64,000 nt of DNA from UBA2336 sp964419145 (GTDB lineage: Bacteria > Bacteroidota > Bacteroidia > Cytophagales > Cyclobacteriaceae). Positions 36,000 through 46,800 of the stretch are shown piece by piece. A program made the translations under genes and the position numbers. Each line of letters begins with the position of its first letter. Position 1 is the first letter of the stretch. The stretch is taken from assembly GCA_964419145.1 (NCBI GenBank), contig CAYQOM010000003.1, positions 248,001-312,000 of the forward strand, read 5' to 3'. The notes below the pieces were generated by a model, which had not been told where the DNA came from, ran no database searches, and worked only from the letters and a program-made list of their open reading frames with translations.

Positions 36000-36589
36000 A
36001 TCAAAATATTGCATTATATGATTTTGATGGCACCATCACCAAAACTGATACGTTGTGGTCCTTTATCCGTTTCTACCATGGAAACATTCACTTTGTGTTC
36101 GGAATTATAATTCTTGCCCCGGTCCTACTAGGCTACCTTTTAAAAATTATCCCTAACTGGAAAGCTAAGGAAATTGTACTTACTTACTTTTTTAAAGGCG
36201 AAGAGTTAACTCTCTTTAACGAGAAGGCTTCTTTATTCTCTAAAACAATCATTCCATTGCTAGTACGACCACAAGCAATGGAGTCAATTCGTGATCATAA
36301 AAACAAAAACCACCATGTTGTTGTGGTTACAGCCTCAGCTGCTAATTGGGTATACGAATGGTGTAATGAAAATCAATTAGATTGTATTGCCACCCAATTG
36401 AATGTTGTTCAAGGTAAACTAACGGGAAAAATCAGTGGCAAGAATTGCTATGGCATAGAAAAGGTTAATCGGATACATGGCTCAATTGACCTTTCACAAT
36501 ACACAAACATCTTTGTTTATGGTGATTCCCGTGGCGATTATGAGATGATGAAACTAGGAACCAAAACCCATTTCAAACCATTTCGGTAA
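35996..36589 (+). CDS. HAD-IB family phosphatase
   Basis: HAD hydrolase of 197 aa. Motif I is YDFDGTITKTDTLW with both Asp residues. Motif II is VVTASAANW. Motif IV is YGDSRGDYEM. A cap region with hydrophobic helices (IHFVFGIIILAPVLLGYLL) suggests membrane contact. Overlapping the UbiA gene by 4 bp, it is best read as the phosphatase that removes the 5-phosphate from polyprenyl-phospho-phosphoribose; mycobacteria use an unrelated PAP2-type enzyme for this. The GTG start gives MNQNIALYDFDG. Its stop codon is immediately next to the stop of the convergent 1584-aa gene (0 bp between). Confidence 0.87.
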   Translation: MNQNIALYDFDGTITKTDTLWSFIRFYHGNIHFVFGIIILAPVLLGYLLKIIPNWKAKEIVLTYFFKGEELTLFNEKASLFSKTIIPLLVRPQAMESIRDHKNKNHHVVVVTASAANWVYEWCNENQLDCIATQLNVVQGKLTGKISGKNCYGIEKVNRIHGSIDLSQYTNIFVYGDSRGDYEMMKLGTKTHFKPFR

Positions 36590-39500
36590 TCACAGCTTAA
36601 CAATCCTGGTAGATATCAATCTACCGTCCCTGGCTTTTCCTGAGATGAAATAAACGCCCGGTGCAAGGTGACTAATATCCAGTAAATTATTTTCCTCAGA
36701 ATTGATTTTTATCTGCAAAACCTGCTGACCAGTGTAATTTCTGATTTGAAGCTCCGTAATGCTTTTGGTTCTCAAAGAAATCATATCGTGAGCAGGATTT
36801 GGGTAAATTTCAAGCTGTGATTGATCAGGGCTTTCAATACTCGTGATTACAAATATCTGCTCACTGATGCTCACACACTCATCAACCGTAACCTCCAGGC
36901 GGTACAGTCCGGATTTTTGAATAACAATCTCTTGCTGATTCTGATGTAAAAGAACATCATTAAAGAACCATGCCAATCCTGATTCATGATTGGCAATCAA
37001 TTTGTTAGGTTCTGTAAATGTAATCTCTGCCGGAGTAAAGCTTACAACGTTTACTGTAACCGGAACCCGATTACCTTCACAACCCTTTTCATTCGCAATA
37101 CCCACATAGTAGGTAGTCGATGAGTTTAATTTTGGAGTTTCAAAAGCTGAATTTGTGCTGCTGTAAATAGGGTTAATATCAGAGGCGGACTCATACCAAT
37201 TATAAACCGATCCATCAACCCCACCGATTACATTAAGCACTGAGGGCCCCTCATTACAAATCGTGGTCGAAGAGGATTCTGAGACCGAATAGACAGGAAC
37301 TCGCTCTACAGATAAAACAGTGTTATGCATCAACGACCCGCATAAGTTTGTTGCTTCCAATGCTAAAGAATTTACACCATATTGAAGTTGGTTCTCAGGT
37401 AGTTTAATTACCATTTCACCGCCCAGCCCTGAGTATTTTACGGGATAAGGCTGATCATTAATCATCATAGAATAATTTACACCAGCTTGTGAATTTGATA
37501 ACGTTATATTTACTGTTGTTGCATTACACAGTATTCCCTCGGTTGTCAAAGCAAAATCAACAAGAGGTTCTGTTTCAAGAATTCTCAATTCAAAACGATC
37601 TGACGCATAAGATTCAGGGTCATTGGAAATCGTAATCGAAACAGTTTGATTCTGATCAATTGAATAAATTTCATTCGTAAAACGATCATACAACACTGTA
37701 TTAATCGGCTGAAGTATTCCTGATTTTTTTATCCCAAATTCATAAGTACCCACAGGACTAGTTATAAAATTCCCCTGTCCGTTTACAGGAAAGCGAAGAT
37801 CAAGTGGAATAACATCGCCACATGCCAGCGCATCAACTGCGGATAGTGCCAGCTTTGATTGTCCTTGTGCAACAACTGAAAGTGAGAAGAAGTCATTCTG
37901 CAACTTAGGCCCATCAAAACGATCCAGCGTTTTTAACGCTCCCTCGCGTGTTCGGACATATGCCCTATCCACCTTTGCACCCTTACTAAGTGAAATTTCT
38001 ATAGCATCAAACTCCCTTACCCCTTCTCGGTAAAAGGTACCCGTTTGACCCACTTTTGCTGACTCATTAATGGATAATGTGGGATCGTCTCCAATTGCCA
38101 ATACCCAAAAGGCCTGTCCAGTAGCGATCAAACCCGGTTGTGGAAATCCTTCATCATCTGAATAAACAAAGTCCCCATTACCTTCACCATTATTTTTAAT
38201 TGCGATCACTGCCGCTATATTAGTTGTATCCCACCCCGTCTGATTACTCCAATCAATGGTTGACGGGTACGGGTTGCCGACAAGGTTATACCCATCTGCA
38301 TCCTCACTATCATTATCGGTATAAGTAATATCAAAATCGAATACACCTTGATTGATTTCACCCGATAATTCCCATGTCAGATTCGCTTCAACACGAATAA
38401 ACGCAGCATATCCAACACCCGGAACTATAGGATTGGCCGATGCCAATCCACTCGTTGGATAAGGATTCCAGCCCTGTCCATTGACACCACCTGGGAGTGT
38501 TTCATCATAGTAGAATAAAGAAGGATTTCCAGACAAAATACCATCTCCTGTTGAGGGATCATCAAACGTTCCGGTAATCGGGAAGTAATCCTTCCAATCC
38601 TGAATTGTAGCATTTGTAACTGGCGATGAAAGATAGCGGTATATTCTTCCTTCACCCGACATAAACCGCTGAACGGTTACATCCCCAATTACTTCTGCTC
38701 CGAACAACAATGGTCCAATGCTTGCATTCTGTTCGGGGCCGTCCGATGTAGAAATCAGCGTAAGAAATCCATTTGACAAGAAAGCAACCGGTGTTTGAAC
38801 ATCCAAGGTTCCAGTAAGATTCAACCCAGAGCGCAATCTTACAGCAGCACTTGATTTATACACATTAATATCTTCAACAAAAGAACCATTTAATGAAATT
38901 CTGGTGGAATCGAATCCATCAATCGAAATCGTTTTTTGCGATAAATCAAAAACAGCTAATGGATCCCTCGTCAAATCACCCGTAATAATCAATTCCTGTG
39001 CCTCAATCGAAACATTGGCCGAAGGCTCCAACTCAATCGTTGCAAAAGATGGAGCCATACCTTGTATTTCCGTTTGAGAAGCGAAAATTACAACACTTGA
39101 TTCGGATTGAAATTCTCCACCATTAAAATCCCATACGGGGCCATTCATGGTAATTACAGACACACCTCCGTTCAAAAATCCAGAATTCAATTGCACATTC
39201 CCATTAACGGTTATGTTTTGAGTTAATCCAACGGGGCCACCCTCAATAATCAAATTTCTCAAATCTTCAGAATTAGCAGGCAATTCAATTCCCGTAACAA
39301 GCGTTGATCCTGTGTACCTGACATCGTAAACATCGACAGGTGCATTGCTTAAGGCTGAACCAAAAAACTGACAATTTGCATCTCTCGTCACAACAAGCTG
39401 ATCGCTTACGGTAATACCACCTTGGTTATCCAAAGAGCCACTTATTAAATTTAATTCATTCTGAACAGTAATAGCATTTCCTATTACCGCTGAACCACTT

Positions 39501-41344
39501 CCGTTCATTGTCAAAGAACTCAAGGTATTTCCGGAAGGATCAAATAAAAGCGTACCCAATGCTCCACTGCTGATTATTGATAGGGCGGGATTAGCACTGG
39601 CAAACAAACGACCCGTTCCGGTTGAAAATGTACCTCCTAATGCCAAGGCATTATTAAATACGAGGTTACCCTGAGTAAGAGTTACCGTACCCGTAAGGGT
39701 AACATCATTTGCAAAAGTCACGTTGCCGGAACCACCTCTGTTCAATGTAAAATTCCTGAATTGCTGAGCGCCAGGTGGAAATGGAAAAACACCAAAACTA
39801 CTTGAACCATTGATGGTCAAATCAGAAGATGCACCCAAATGAATTTGCTTCCCCGGAAATACATTCACCGGGCCATTAAGCACTAATCCACCATTTGTAT
39901 CAATAATAAGATCACCACCACTATCAGGAAGATTTAGACTTCCATTCACTTCAAGTTGCGGGCTTGTACCCGAAATTGTTAAACTTCCGGTTTGAAGAGT
40001 GAGGTCACCACCAACAGTCACATTACTGGTACCTGAAATAGAGACACCGTTTCCATTATTAATAATAGCATTGACATTAGCTGAAGAAGGGTGCCCATTA
40101 GCTGTTTGCGCACCTGATCCATTATAAATAATAGTAGTTCCAGAATTATAGGTCTTAGTTCCACTGAGCGCTAACTGCGTAGGAATAGCTCCAGCTATTG
40201 AAGTTGACCCTAAAGCCAATGTTCCGTTAAGTACAAAGTTTCCATTTCCATTTATTACAGATGTGCCAATATCCAATAGCGTATTGGACGAAACATCAAA
40301 ATCTATACTTCCTTGAATATTTGTTCCACTAGATGAACGATTAAATTGACGTGGCCCAACACCGTTGAAGTTAACGGATGTCCGCCCGGTACCTGAACGT
40401 AAAAAGATCCCTGATGTAAGGGTAAAATTCCCATCAAGGTTTAGAGTAACATTACCTGAACCGCTACCAAAGTTTATACCTCCTGATGCAGGGCAAGTAA
40501 TGTCTATATCGCCTAAAATAGTCACAACAGAACTACCATTAGTAATAAACGAAAATGGCATGGGACGAGATGAATTTATAATAAAATCTCCATCAACATT
40601 CAATGTTGTTGCACTTGAGGTTGTTAGAGTAACGACCGTATTTCCGGCTATGGTGAAATTCCCACCTACTAAAATACTCGGTGCCGGAATCTGATTAGTA
40701 CTTAACAATATTGTAGCTGGATTTACATTGCTATTGCTTAAAGTGAGATTTCCCGCCACATTCTCAAGAATTCCATTAAATAGTATAGTAATAGGGGCAT
40801 TTATTTCAATCTCAACACTACCAAAATTCTGATTCCATGTAGCAGAAACAGATCCTGTAGAACTCCAACCAGTCACTCTAAGTATTGATCCCTCTTCCCA
40901 GTTTGCAATCGGTAAAGCAGCCGCGGGTGAAGTATATAAATGATTATATAATGAGCCATTCAGAAAATTTGTATTTGCTGAAGTCAAACCAACAAATCCA
41001 ACTCCGTTAGAAAACCTGAGCGTACCCAAAACATTCAATTGGCCATTTCCCGAGATCTCAATATCGGTTCCTGTACCTGGAATAATGGTTACAACTGCAC
41101 CATTTTCGATAATTAGATTTCCTGTATTACCAATTATTGTCTGATCTAACTCAATATCCATACCATTAACCACGGTAACCTCATGTAGTATGTTAATAAG
41201 TGTCGTAGTCGATTCAGTCGGAATCACCCCGCCCACCCAGGTACTAGGACTATTCCATGGGCCATCCTGACTTGACTCAATAGTTTGTGCCTTTGTCGAA
41301 GTAAGCAATACTAAAACTAAAAATATTATAGGGACACTTTTCAT
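36590..41344 (-). CDS. T9SS type A secreted beta-solenoid protein
   Basis: Secreted protein of 1584 aa. Signal peptide at about 1-19 (ending STKAQ). The start of the mature part, GPWNSPSTWVGGVIPTEST, is a G8-like opening common in Bacteroidota surface proteins. Residues of about 60-800 are many short beta-strand repeats rich in G, N, S and T (NVDGDFIIN, LTLTGTVTLTQG-like), suggesting a beta-solenoid. Then a domain with SSPVTNATIQDWKDYFP and DGYNLVGNPYPSTIDW, often seen before the end of T9SS proteins, two Ig-like domains, and a type A sorting domain (EIYPNPAHDMISL, LAPGVYFISG). No catalytic residues seen. It is downstream of the PD40 protein and may be cotranscribed with it across 56 bp, though it also has a leader motif. 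Confidence 0.85.
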   Translation of the reverse strand: MKSVPIIFLVLVLLTSTKAQTIESSQDGPWNSPSTWVGGVIPTESTTTLINILHEVTVVNGMDIELDQTIIGNTGNLIIENGAVVTIIPGTGTDIEISGNGQLNVLGTLRFSNGVGFVGLTSANTNFLNGSLYNHLYTSPAAALPIANWEEGSILRVTGWSSTGSVSATWNQNFGSVEIEINAPITILFNGILENVAGNLTLSNSNVNPATILLSTNQIPAPSILVGGNFTIAGNTVVTLTTSSATTLNVDGDFIINSSRPMPFSFITNGSSVVTILGDIDITCPASGGINFGSGSGNVTLNLDGNFTLTSGIFLRSGTGRTSVNFNGVGPRQFNRSSSGTNIQGSIDFDVSSNTLLDIGTSVINGNGNFVLNGTLALGSTSIAGAIPTQLALSGTKTYNSGTTIIYNGSGAQTANGHPSSANVNAIINNGNGVSISGTSNVTVGGDLTLQTGSLTISGTSPQLEVNGSLNLPDSGGDLIIDTNGGLVLNGPVNVFPGKQIHLGASSDLTINGSSSFGVFPFPPGAQQFRNFTLNRGGSGNVTFANDVTLTGTVTLTQGNLVFNNALALGGTFSTGTGRLFASANPALSIISSGALGTLLFDPSGNTLSSLTMNGSGSAVIGNAITVQNELNLISGSLDNQGGITVSDQLVVTRDANCQFFGSALSNAPVDVYDVRYTGSTLVTGIELPANSEDLRNLIIEGGPVGLTQNITVNGNVQLNSGFLNGGVSVITMNGPVWDFNGGEFQSESSVVIFASQTEIQGMAPSFATIELEPSANVSIEAQELIITGDLTRDPLAVFDLSQKTISIDGFDSTRISLNGSFVEDINVYKSSAAVRLRSGLNLTGTLDVQTPVAFLSNGFLTLISTSDGPEQNASIGPLLFGAEVIGDVTVQRFMSGEGRIYRYLSSPVTNATIQDWKDYFPITGTFDDPSTGDGILSGNPSLFYYDETLPGGVNGQGWNPYPTSGLASANPIVPGVGYAAFIRVEANLTWELSGEINQGVFDFDITYTDNDSEDADGYNLVGNPYPSTIDWSNQTGWDTTNIAAVIAIKNNGEGNGDFVYSDDEGFPQPGLIATGQAFWVLAIGDDPTLSINESAKVGQTGTFYREGVREFDAIEISLSKGAKVDRAYVRTREGALKTLDRFDGPKLQNDFFSLSVVAQGQSKLALSAVDALACGDVIPLDLRFPVNGQGNFITSPVGTYEFGIKKSGILQPINTVLYDRFTNEIYSIDQNQTVSITISNDPESYASDRFELRILETEPLVDFALTTEGILCNATTVNITLSNSQAGVNYSMMINDQPYPVKYSGLGGEMVIKLPENQLQYGVNSLALEATNLCGSLMHNTVLSVERVPVYSVSESSSTTICNEGPSVLNVIGGVDGSVYNWYESASDINPIYSSTNSAFETPKLNSSTTYYVGIANEKGCEGNRVPVTVNVVSFTPAEITFTEPNKLIANHESGLAWFFNDVLLHQNQQEIVIQKSGLYRLEVTVDECVSISEQIFVITSIESPDQSQLEIYPNPAHDMISLRTKSITELQIRNYTGQQVLQIKINSEENNLLDISHLAPGVYFISGKARDGRLISTRIVKL

Positions 41345-41357
41345 ATCTCAAGGTTAA

Positions 41358-41367
41358 TTAACGCCAA
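41358..41367 (-). promoter_or_regulatory. TTGGCGTTAA leader motif variant
   Basis: The minus strand reads TTGGCGTTAA, one base from TTGGCTTTAA, 13 nt before the ATG at 41344. The preceding bases (TTAG) also match the MBG adhesin leader (CTAG), extending the similarity. Confidence 0.3.
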
Positions 41368-41400
41368 CTAAAAACCTCAATTCATATTAAAACATAAAGG

Positions 41401-42639
41401 TCAGTAACCTTCTTTATAAAAGATAATATCAATACTGGTTTTTTCAGTTGTTTTTACCAATGTCTGGCTTTCGGGCACAATAATGCGAACACTCTCCAAC
41501 CCTGCTGTTCGCAAATAGTCGGAAACAGCCTTTATTCTGATGTTCGTCAAATCCGGACGGTTCTCTTCAACAACCTTTACTTCTAACGTGATATCCTTAA
41601 GCGGCAAAGCTTTGGAAGCCAGGTACCAAAGCATTTCCTGCTGAGCCGATGAGGGCGTAACCAAGTCCTTTTCAAAATCAAATCTGTAAAAGACATTCCC
41701 TCCAAAAATTTTCTCCAACTCTGTTTGAGTCATAACCCTTCGTATAGGTTTTGGCTTTTCAGTTGTAAAAACACTGCATAAAAAAATATTCAAGTTGTTG
41801 CCTACTGAACTTGTATAAATTCCTAAAGCGTTATTTTGTACTGAATAATAACCTTCAAACCCTCTCGTATTAATCTTCTCTCCCAGATTCTTGGGAGTTG
41901 TCCAGGTCTCCCACGAATCATAGAGTCGATCGCTGTAAAAAATATCTGCACCACCCAAACCAGTATGACCATTGCTGGAGAAGTACAATCGCTTTTTATC
42001 ACTGGAAAGAAACGGAGAAATCTCAAACCCGGAGGTATTGATAGAGGGCCCTAAATTCTGAGGTTGATTCCAGTTACCCAGTGAATCCTTTAAGCTTACG
42101 TATAAATCCTCTTCACCATAACTAGCCTTACCCTTCATGGATATCAACATCAGATCAAAGGAAGGATGCACATAGATACTTACAAAATCATCCCGATTGA
42201 TGCCAGGCACCGCGATAAATTCAGGCTTTGTCCATGTTCCAGCCACTAACTTTGAAAATGAAATTCCGCTTTTGTTGTTATAGGCATTCAACAAATAAAC
42301 GGTTGTACAATCTGCGCTAATACCAATCACAGCGTTGGAACGCTTGTTGTTCCACGGCTTTCCTGCATTTACTGCAGGCGTCCAGTTTCCATTGGCATCC
42401 TTTCTCGAAATCCAGATATCGGTGCCTGCATATTTGCCCCCTATGTTCTCGCTGTGAAATGCCCTTGAAAAATATAGTGTCTGTCCGTCCGGTGAAAGCA
42501 TGGGGACCAACTCTTCATCGTCAGAGTTTATGACTGTACCTAGTTGTTCAGGCTGACTGAATTGAAGCTCCTGTGCACCCGCTTCCCACGCAGCACTGAA
42601 AATAAAACAGTACAGTATCAAACGCTTCATGCCGGCCAT
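41401..42639 (-). CDS. PD40-repeat protein with OmpA-like C-terminal region
   Basis: Protein of 412 aa from ATG 42639 (or 409 aa from 42630); signal peptide ends near AGAQE. The middle holds WD40-like PD40 repeats (LVPMLSPDGQTLYFSR, SPFLSSDKKRLYFSSNGHTGLGGADIFYS), a beta-propeller found in T9SS accessory proteins such as PorE-like lipoproteins. The last 110 residues (VFYRFDFEKDLVTPSS, DITLEVKV, RIKAVSDYLRTAGL) look like a divergent OmpA domain, but the key peptidoglycan-binding D and R pattern is not clear. Its start overlaps the PorP/SprF stop by one base (TGATG), so the two are coupled. Probably helps anchor or export the large MBG adhesin. Confidence 0.8.
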   Translation of the reverse strand: MAGMKRLILYCFIFSAAWEAGAQELQFSQPEQLGTVINSDDEELVPMLSPDGQTLYFSRAFHSENIGGKYAGTDIWISRKDANGNWTPAVNAGKPWNNKRSNAVIGISADCTTVYLLNAYNNKSGISFSKLVAGTWTKPEFIAVPGINRDDFVSIYVHPSFDLMLISMKGKASYGEEDLYVSLKDSLGNWNQPQNLGPSINTSGFEISPFLSSDKKRLYFSSNGHTGLGGADIFYSDRLYDSWETWTTPKNLGEKINTRGFEGYYSVQNNALGIYTSSVGNNLNIFLCSVFTTEKPKPIRRVMTQTELEKIFGGNVFYRFDFEKDLVTPSSAQQEMLWYLASKALPLKDITLEVKVVEENRPDLTNIRIKAVSDYLRTAGLESVRIIVPESQTLVKTTEKTSIDIIFYKEGY

Positions 42640-43661
42640 CACCAAAAACGAGGTTTTAATTTGTATGGATTGAATAAGGTAAGCCCCAACACCAGTTCGT
42701 GGGTGTATACATCAAAATTATTTAAGCCTCCTGTGTACATATCATAGGCATAATTGATAGATACTACATTGGTCGTTAAGCCAACAAGTAACGAACCTTT
42801 TAAGTCAGGCTCAAATGCCGACCCCACATAGATGAGGTCTTTATACTTTAATCGAAGATTGGCGGCCCACCTTACATCATAACCTTCTCTATAGTTCGCG
42901 GTAATACCGGGCGATAACATCCACTCCGCATTAAGTGGAAAAAATGCTCCTACTTGCGCCCTGTACCGTGTGCCTGCATTTAAGTTGAAGAGCTGATCGC
43001 CTTCCAGCTTATGGGCAACCAGGTTATCCGATGACAATCCCAGAAAGAACTTCCTGGAGTAAAGAACCAATCCAAAATCAACCAACACTGTATTCTGATT
43101 CCCCTGCCCTGCCGCCAGCAAACTTTGATAAAACAAGTCGTTTACATCATCGCGTACCTGAAGGCCACTAAAATCAATCCGTTGATTTATATAGCCAATC
43201 CGGGTGCCAAAAGAAATACTAAGCCTGGGTGCCAATGGCAAATGATACGCGTAGTTTAAGAAGCTACCAAACGATTTATAGGGCTCTACCGTTCTGCTGG
43301 TCACGATACCGCCCAACCCATGACGCCTTCTGTATTTATTTTCTTGTTGTATCGATTCAAAGATAGTCGGGTCGGAGGTGCGCAATGCATTATTTCTTCG
43401 TCCAGAGCGGCTGCCATTGTTCAACGCGCCAAATAAACTGAAAAAGGAATTATCATTTTTTATTCCGAAGTTATTCCAGCCTTCCCTTACGCCAACATGC
43501 AAACCAAAAAAGTCATCCATACCAGTAAAGGCAGGATTAACAGCCGGCAGATTCAAATAATATTGTGTGTAGTCATCTTCTTGCGCAGCGGATGGTGTGG
43601 CGTAAAAAATAAATACAACCAGCGCCAGATATCGGTAAAGCTTAATTAAGCCCCATCTCAT
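42639..43661 (-). CDS. PorP/SprF family T9SS-associated outer membrane protein
   Basis: Protein of 340 aa from ATG 43661. Signal peptide MRWGLIKLYRYLALVVFIF ending near SAAQED, then YTQYYLNLPAVNPAFTG, the family start, and beta-strand-rich sequence to the end (NVVSINYAYDMYTGGLNNF, THELVLGLTLF). The frame stays open upstream to 43811, but those extra 50 codons run through a palindromic repeat element and are not family sequence, so the later ATG is right. It sits between the type B sorting-domain MBG adhesin (upstream) and the PD40 protein (overlapping by one base), an SprB/SprF-like arrangement. Confidence 0.88.
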   Translation of the reverse strand: MRWGLIKLYRYLALVVFIFYATPSAAQEDDYTQYYLNLPAVNPAFTGMDDFFGLHVGVREGWNNFGIKNDNSFFSLFGALNNGSRSGRRNNALRTSDPTIFESIQQENKYRRRHGLGGIVTSRTVEPYKSFGSFLNYAYHLPLAPRLSISFGTRIGYINQRIDFSGLQVRDDVNDLFYQSLLAAGQGNQNTVLVDFGLVLYSRKFFLGLSSDNLVAHKLEGDQLFNLNAGTRYRAQVGAFFPLNAEWMLSPGITANYREGYDVRWAANLRLKYKDLIYVGSAFEPDLKGSLLVGLTTNVVSINYAYDMYTGGLNNFDVYTHELVLGLTLFNPYKLKPRFW

Positions 43662-43670
43662 AAATGTTAC

Positions 43671-43774
43671 CGTCATTGCGAACCTGCCTGTCCGGCAGGC
43701 AGACGAAGTGAAGCAATCTCGATTTTCGATACTGAACCTGGGATTGCTTCGGTCGCCCCTCCCTCGCAATGACG
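43671..43774. repeat. palindromic intergenic repeat element (REP/MITE-like)
   Basis: Terminal inverted repeats CGTCATTGCGA (43671-43681) and TCGCAATGACG (43764-43774), with an inner pair GAAGCAATC (43710-43718) and GATTGCTTC (43742-43750), and an extra hairpin CTGCCTG/CAGGCAG near 43684-43702. Such elements with ATTGCGA and GAAGCAAT arms are scattered in many Bacteroidota genomes. I saw no second copy in this window. It lies between the MBG adhesin stop and the PorP/SprF start. Confidence 0.75.
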
Positions 43775-43807
43775 AACTTTCTATTTTTGATATTACGTCT
43801 GGTTGCC

Positions 43808-46800
43808 TCATTTCAATATCGTTACAGTGCCCTGATATTTCCGTTTTCCTCCATTCAGATAGATGGTATAAAAGTATGGGCCACCGGGTAACTCCACACC
43901 ACCTTTCTTACCATCCCACTTGCAATCAACCTCCTTACAATGAAATACCAATGAATTGTTTCTGTCGAACACGCGTATCTCTATGTCAGAGTAAAAATTC
44001 AGACCTACAAAATCCCAGTAGTCGTTAACCCCATCATCATTTGGCGTGAACGCATTGACGATGCTTACTTCGGGGAATACTTCCGTGATGGAAACGATCC
44101 TGCTGACTACATTGCTGGCATCCAAACTATCGCGCACCACAAAAGCTATTCGCTTATCCGATATCGTGGCATCACCGGTAACCGGAATGCTGAATGTAAT
44201 TTTTGACAACGCGGCTTCATAATTGGCGCGTGTGTCCTTTCCCGTTAACTCCAAGATGCCGGTTACAGCGTTATACGAAACCGTAATGGGGGACCCGGTT
44301 TCCGGTCTGTACGAAAGTAAATCACCATTGGTAAAGTTTTCAACAATCGAAATGGTTGCCGAAAACATATTCGCGTTATCGATATCACTTATCAATATGG
44401 AAGTCGACACCGGTATGGCGGGATCACCCAGGCTGTACAATACCGGTGGAAGCTCAATGTTGCTTAACACGGGAGGATCATTCACACTAACCACAGAAAT
44501 CAACACATTGGCATTCTGCTCTGCCGAAAAAACTCCTTCAAATGCATTCCATATAAAGGAATCCGAGCCACTAAATTCTGACTTTGGCTGATAAATAAGG
44601 TTATTAATGGCACCACTTTCAACCAGTATCTCAGCGCCCACAGACACCGCAGTTCCCTTCCAGAAGAGTGTTCCTTGGGTCGGCAATGAAATTATCTTCA
44701 CATACTGAATTGCACTACCGGAGAAACTTGAAAAATTATCTCCAAATGTTTCATACGTAAATGTATAGGGTACATCTTCCGGAGTTTGAATAGAAAAACT
44801 AGTCAGGGTTGGTGGAAAATTAGGCGTAACTGTTAATGTACCTTGCACATAAGTGAAATTGTAATTGTTATCACTGCCTCCCGAAACCGTAATCGGATAT
44901 CCACCCTGTGGTGAAGACAGGGTAGCCGTAGTAGAAACAATTGGTTTCTCATCAATATCATTGACGTTGTCGGTATTGACAAATCCGGTATATCTGATTG
45001 TTAATTCAGGATTAGGCGTACCAAATAACTTGGTTTTATTATCCGCAGTAGCGGTTAACGTTGCCTTGGTAATGGTGAGTGTACCCGCTGCATAAACAAA
45101 GTTATAATTATTGTCCGCACCCCCGGATACCGTGATCGGATAAGCACCCACAGAAGAAGTTGTGGTTGCGGATGTACTAGTCATAGGCTTGCTGTCTAAT
45201 ACCGATTCAAGTTCACCGTTTACAAAGCCTGTGTAGGATAGGGTTAGCGGAGGATTATCCAAACCATAAACACGGCTGATGTTATTGGCCCGTGCGGTAA
45301 GGTTTATTTTATTGATTGTGATGGTAACTGCAGTCTCTTCAATGATATTATAATTACTGGTATTCGTTGGCACGAACCGAACAGCAAGTTTTTGGTTAGT
45401 CCCTGCATTGAGCAAAGTTCCTGAAGGTGGTGAATAGGTTAATGTTCCTGGTACCGAAGCTGTTGCATCAAGCTGCGTTGCCCCTAAAGGCGTTCCATAA
45501 TTTATCGCTGACGGATTACTCCAGTTAATGACCGGGTTAGCTTTATTTACTGTAATTAAAACTGTAGTACCGATCACACTATTGAAGTTATTGGTGTTGG
45601 ACGGGGTGAAATTCACTGACAATACCTGGTTAGCGCCTGCATTCAACACGGTGCCGATGGCGGGCGTATAGGTAAATGTACCTGCTGTATTTGCCGTGGC
45701 GTTCAATTGTGTAGCGCCAAGTGCGGTCCCGAAAGTAATCGGTTCCGGGGAAGGCCATGTAATTACCGGAGTTGCTTTATTCACCGTGATACTAACTGTA
45801 GTTCCAATCACAGCGTTGTAATTATTAGTATTCGTGGGCGTGAAATTGACTGACAAGTTTTGATTTGCACCGGCAGATAATATGGTTCCCGCGGCAGGTG
45901 TATAAACAAATGTTCCCGATACGTTGGCTGATGCGTTTAATTGCGCTGCACCAAGCGCGGTGCCATAGGTAATGGGCGATGGTGTGTTCCACGTAATAAC
46001 TGGGTTGGCTTTATTTACGGTAATCTGTACCGTTGTGCCCGTAACAGCATTGTAATTGTTCGCATCAGTTGGTAAGAAATTAGCTGACAATACCTGGTTT
46101 GCACCTGCATCCAAAACCGTGCCTGCAGCAGGACTATACACAAAACTTCCTGGTACATTGGCCGTTGCATTAAGCTGCGTGGCAGACAGCGCTGTACCGT
46201 AGGTGATCGCTGCGGGGTTAGCCCATGTAGTGACTGGCGTAGCTTTGTTTACGGTAATCAATACCGTAATACCCGTAACTGAATTATAATTGGTTGTGTT
46301 GGCAGGAGTAAAGTTTACACTTAACACCTGATTGGCACCGGCATTTAAAATCGTACCGATGGAAGGTGTATAGGTGAAGGTTCCCGCCACACTTACGGAA
46401 GCATTCAGTTGCGTAACACTCAGGGCTGTTCCGTATGTTATAGGAGCAGGATTGTTCCAGGTAACTACCGGAGTTGCTTTTACGATGGTGAGTGTTCCAT
46501 TCACATACGTATACGTATAATTATTATCTGTACCTCCGGCAAGCGTAATGGCATAGGTGCCCACCGGACTGGAAGCGATCGCTGAGGTAGATGCTGTGGG
46601 GGGGCTATCCAGAACCGCTGAAGTTTCGCCATTCCTGAAACCTGTATAAGAAATTGTAAAGACAGGATTCGCCACACCAAATTCACGACTCGCATTTACT
46701 GCCGTTGCGATAAGCGTTGCTTTTGTGATCGTTAGTGTGCCGGACACAAAACTGAAACTGTAATTATTATCTGCACCTCCACTTAATGTAATTGGATACG

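Noticed and set aside
43662..43811. N-terminal extension of the PorP/SprF gene up to 43811
   Set aside because: The extra codons translate a palindromic repeat and overlap the MBG adhesin stop; a normal signal peptide starts at 43661.
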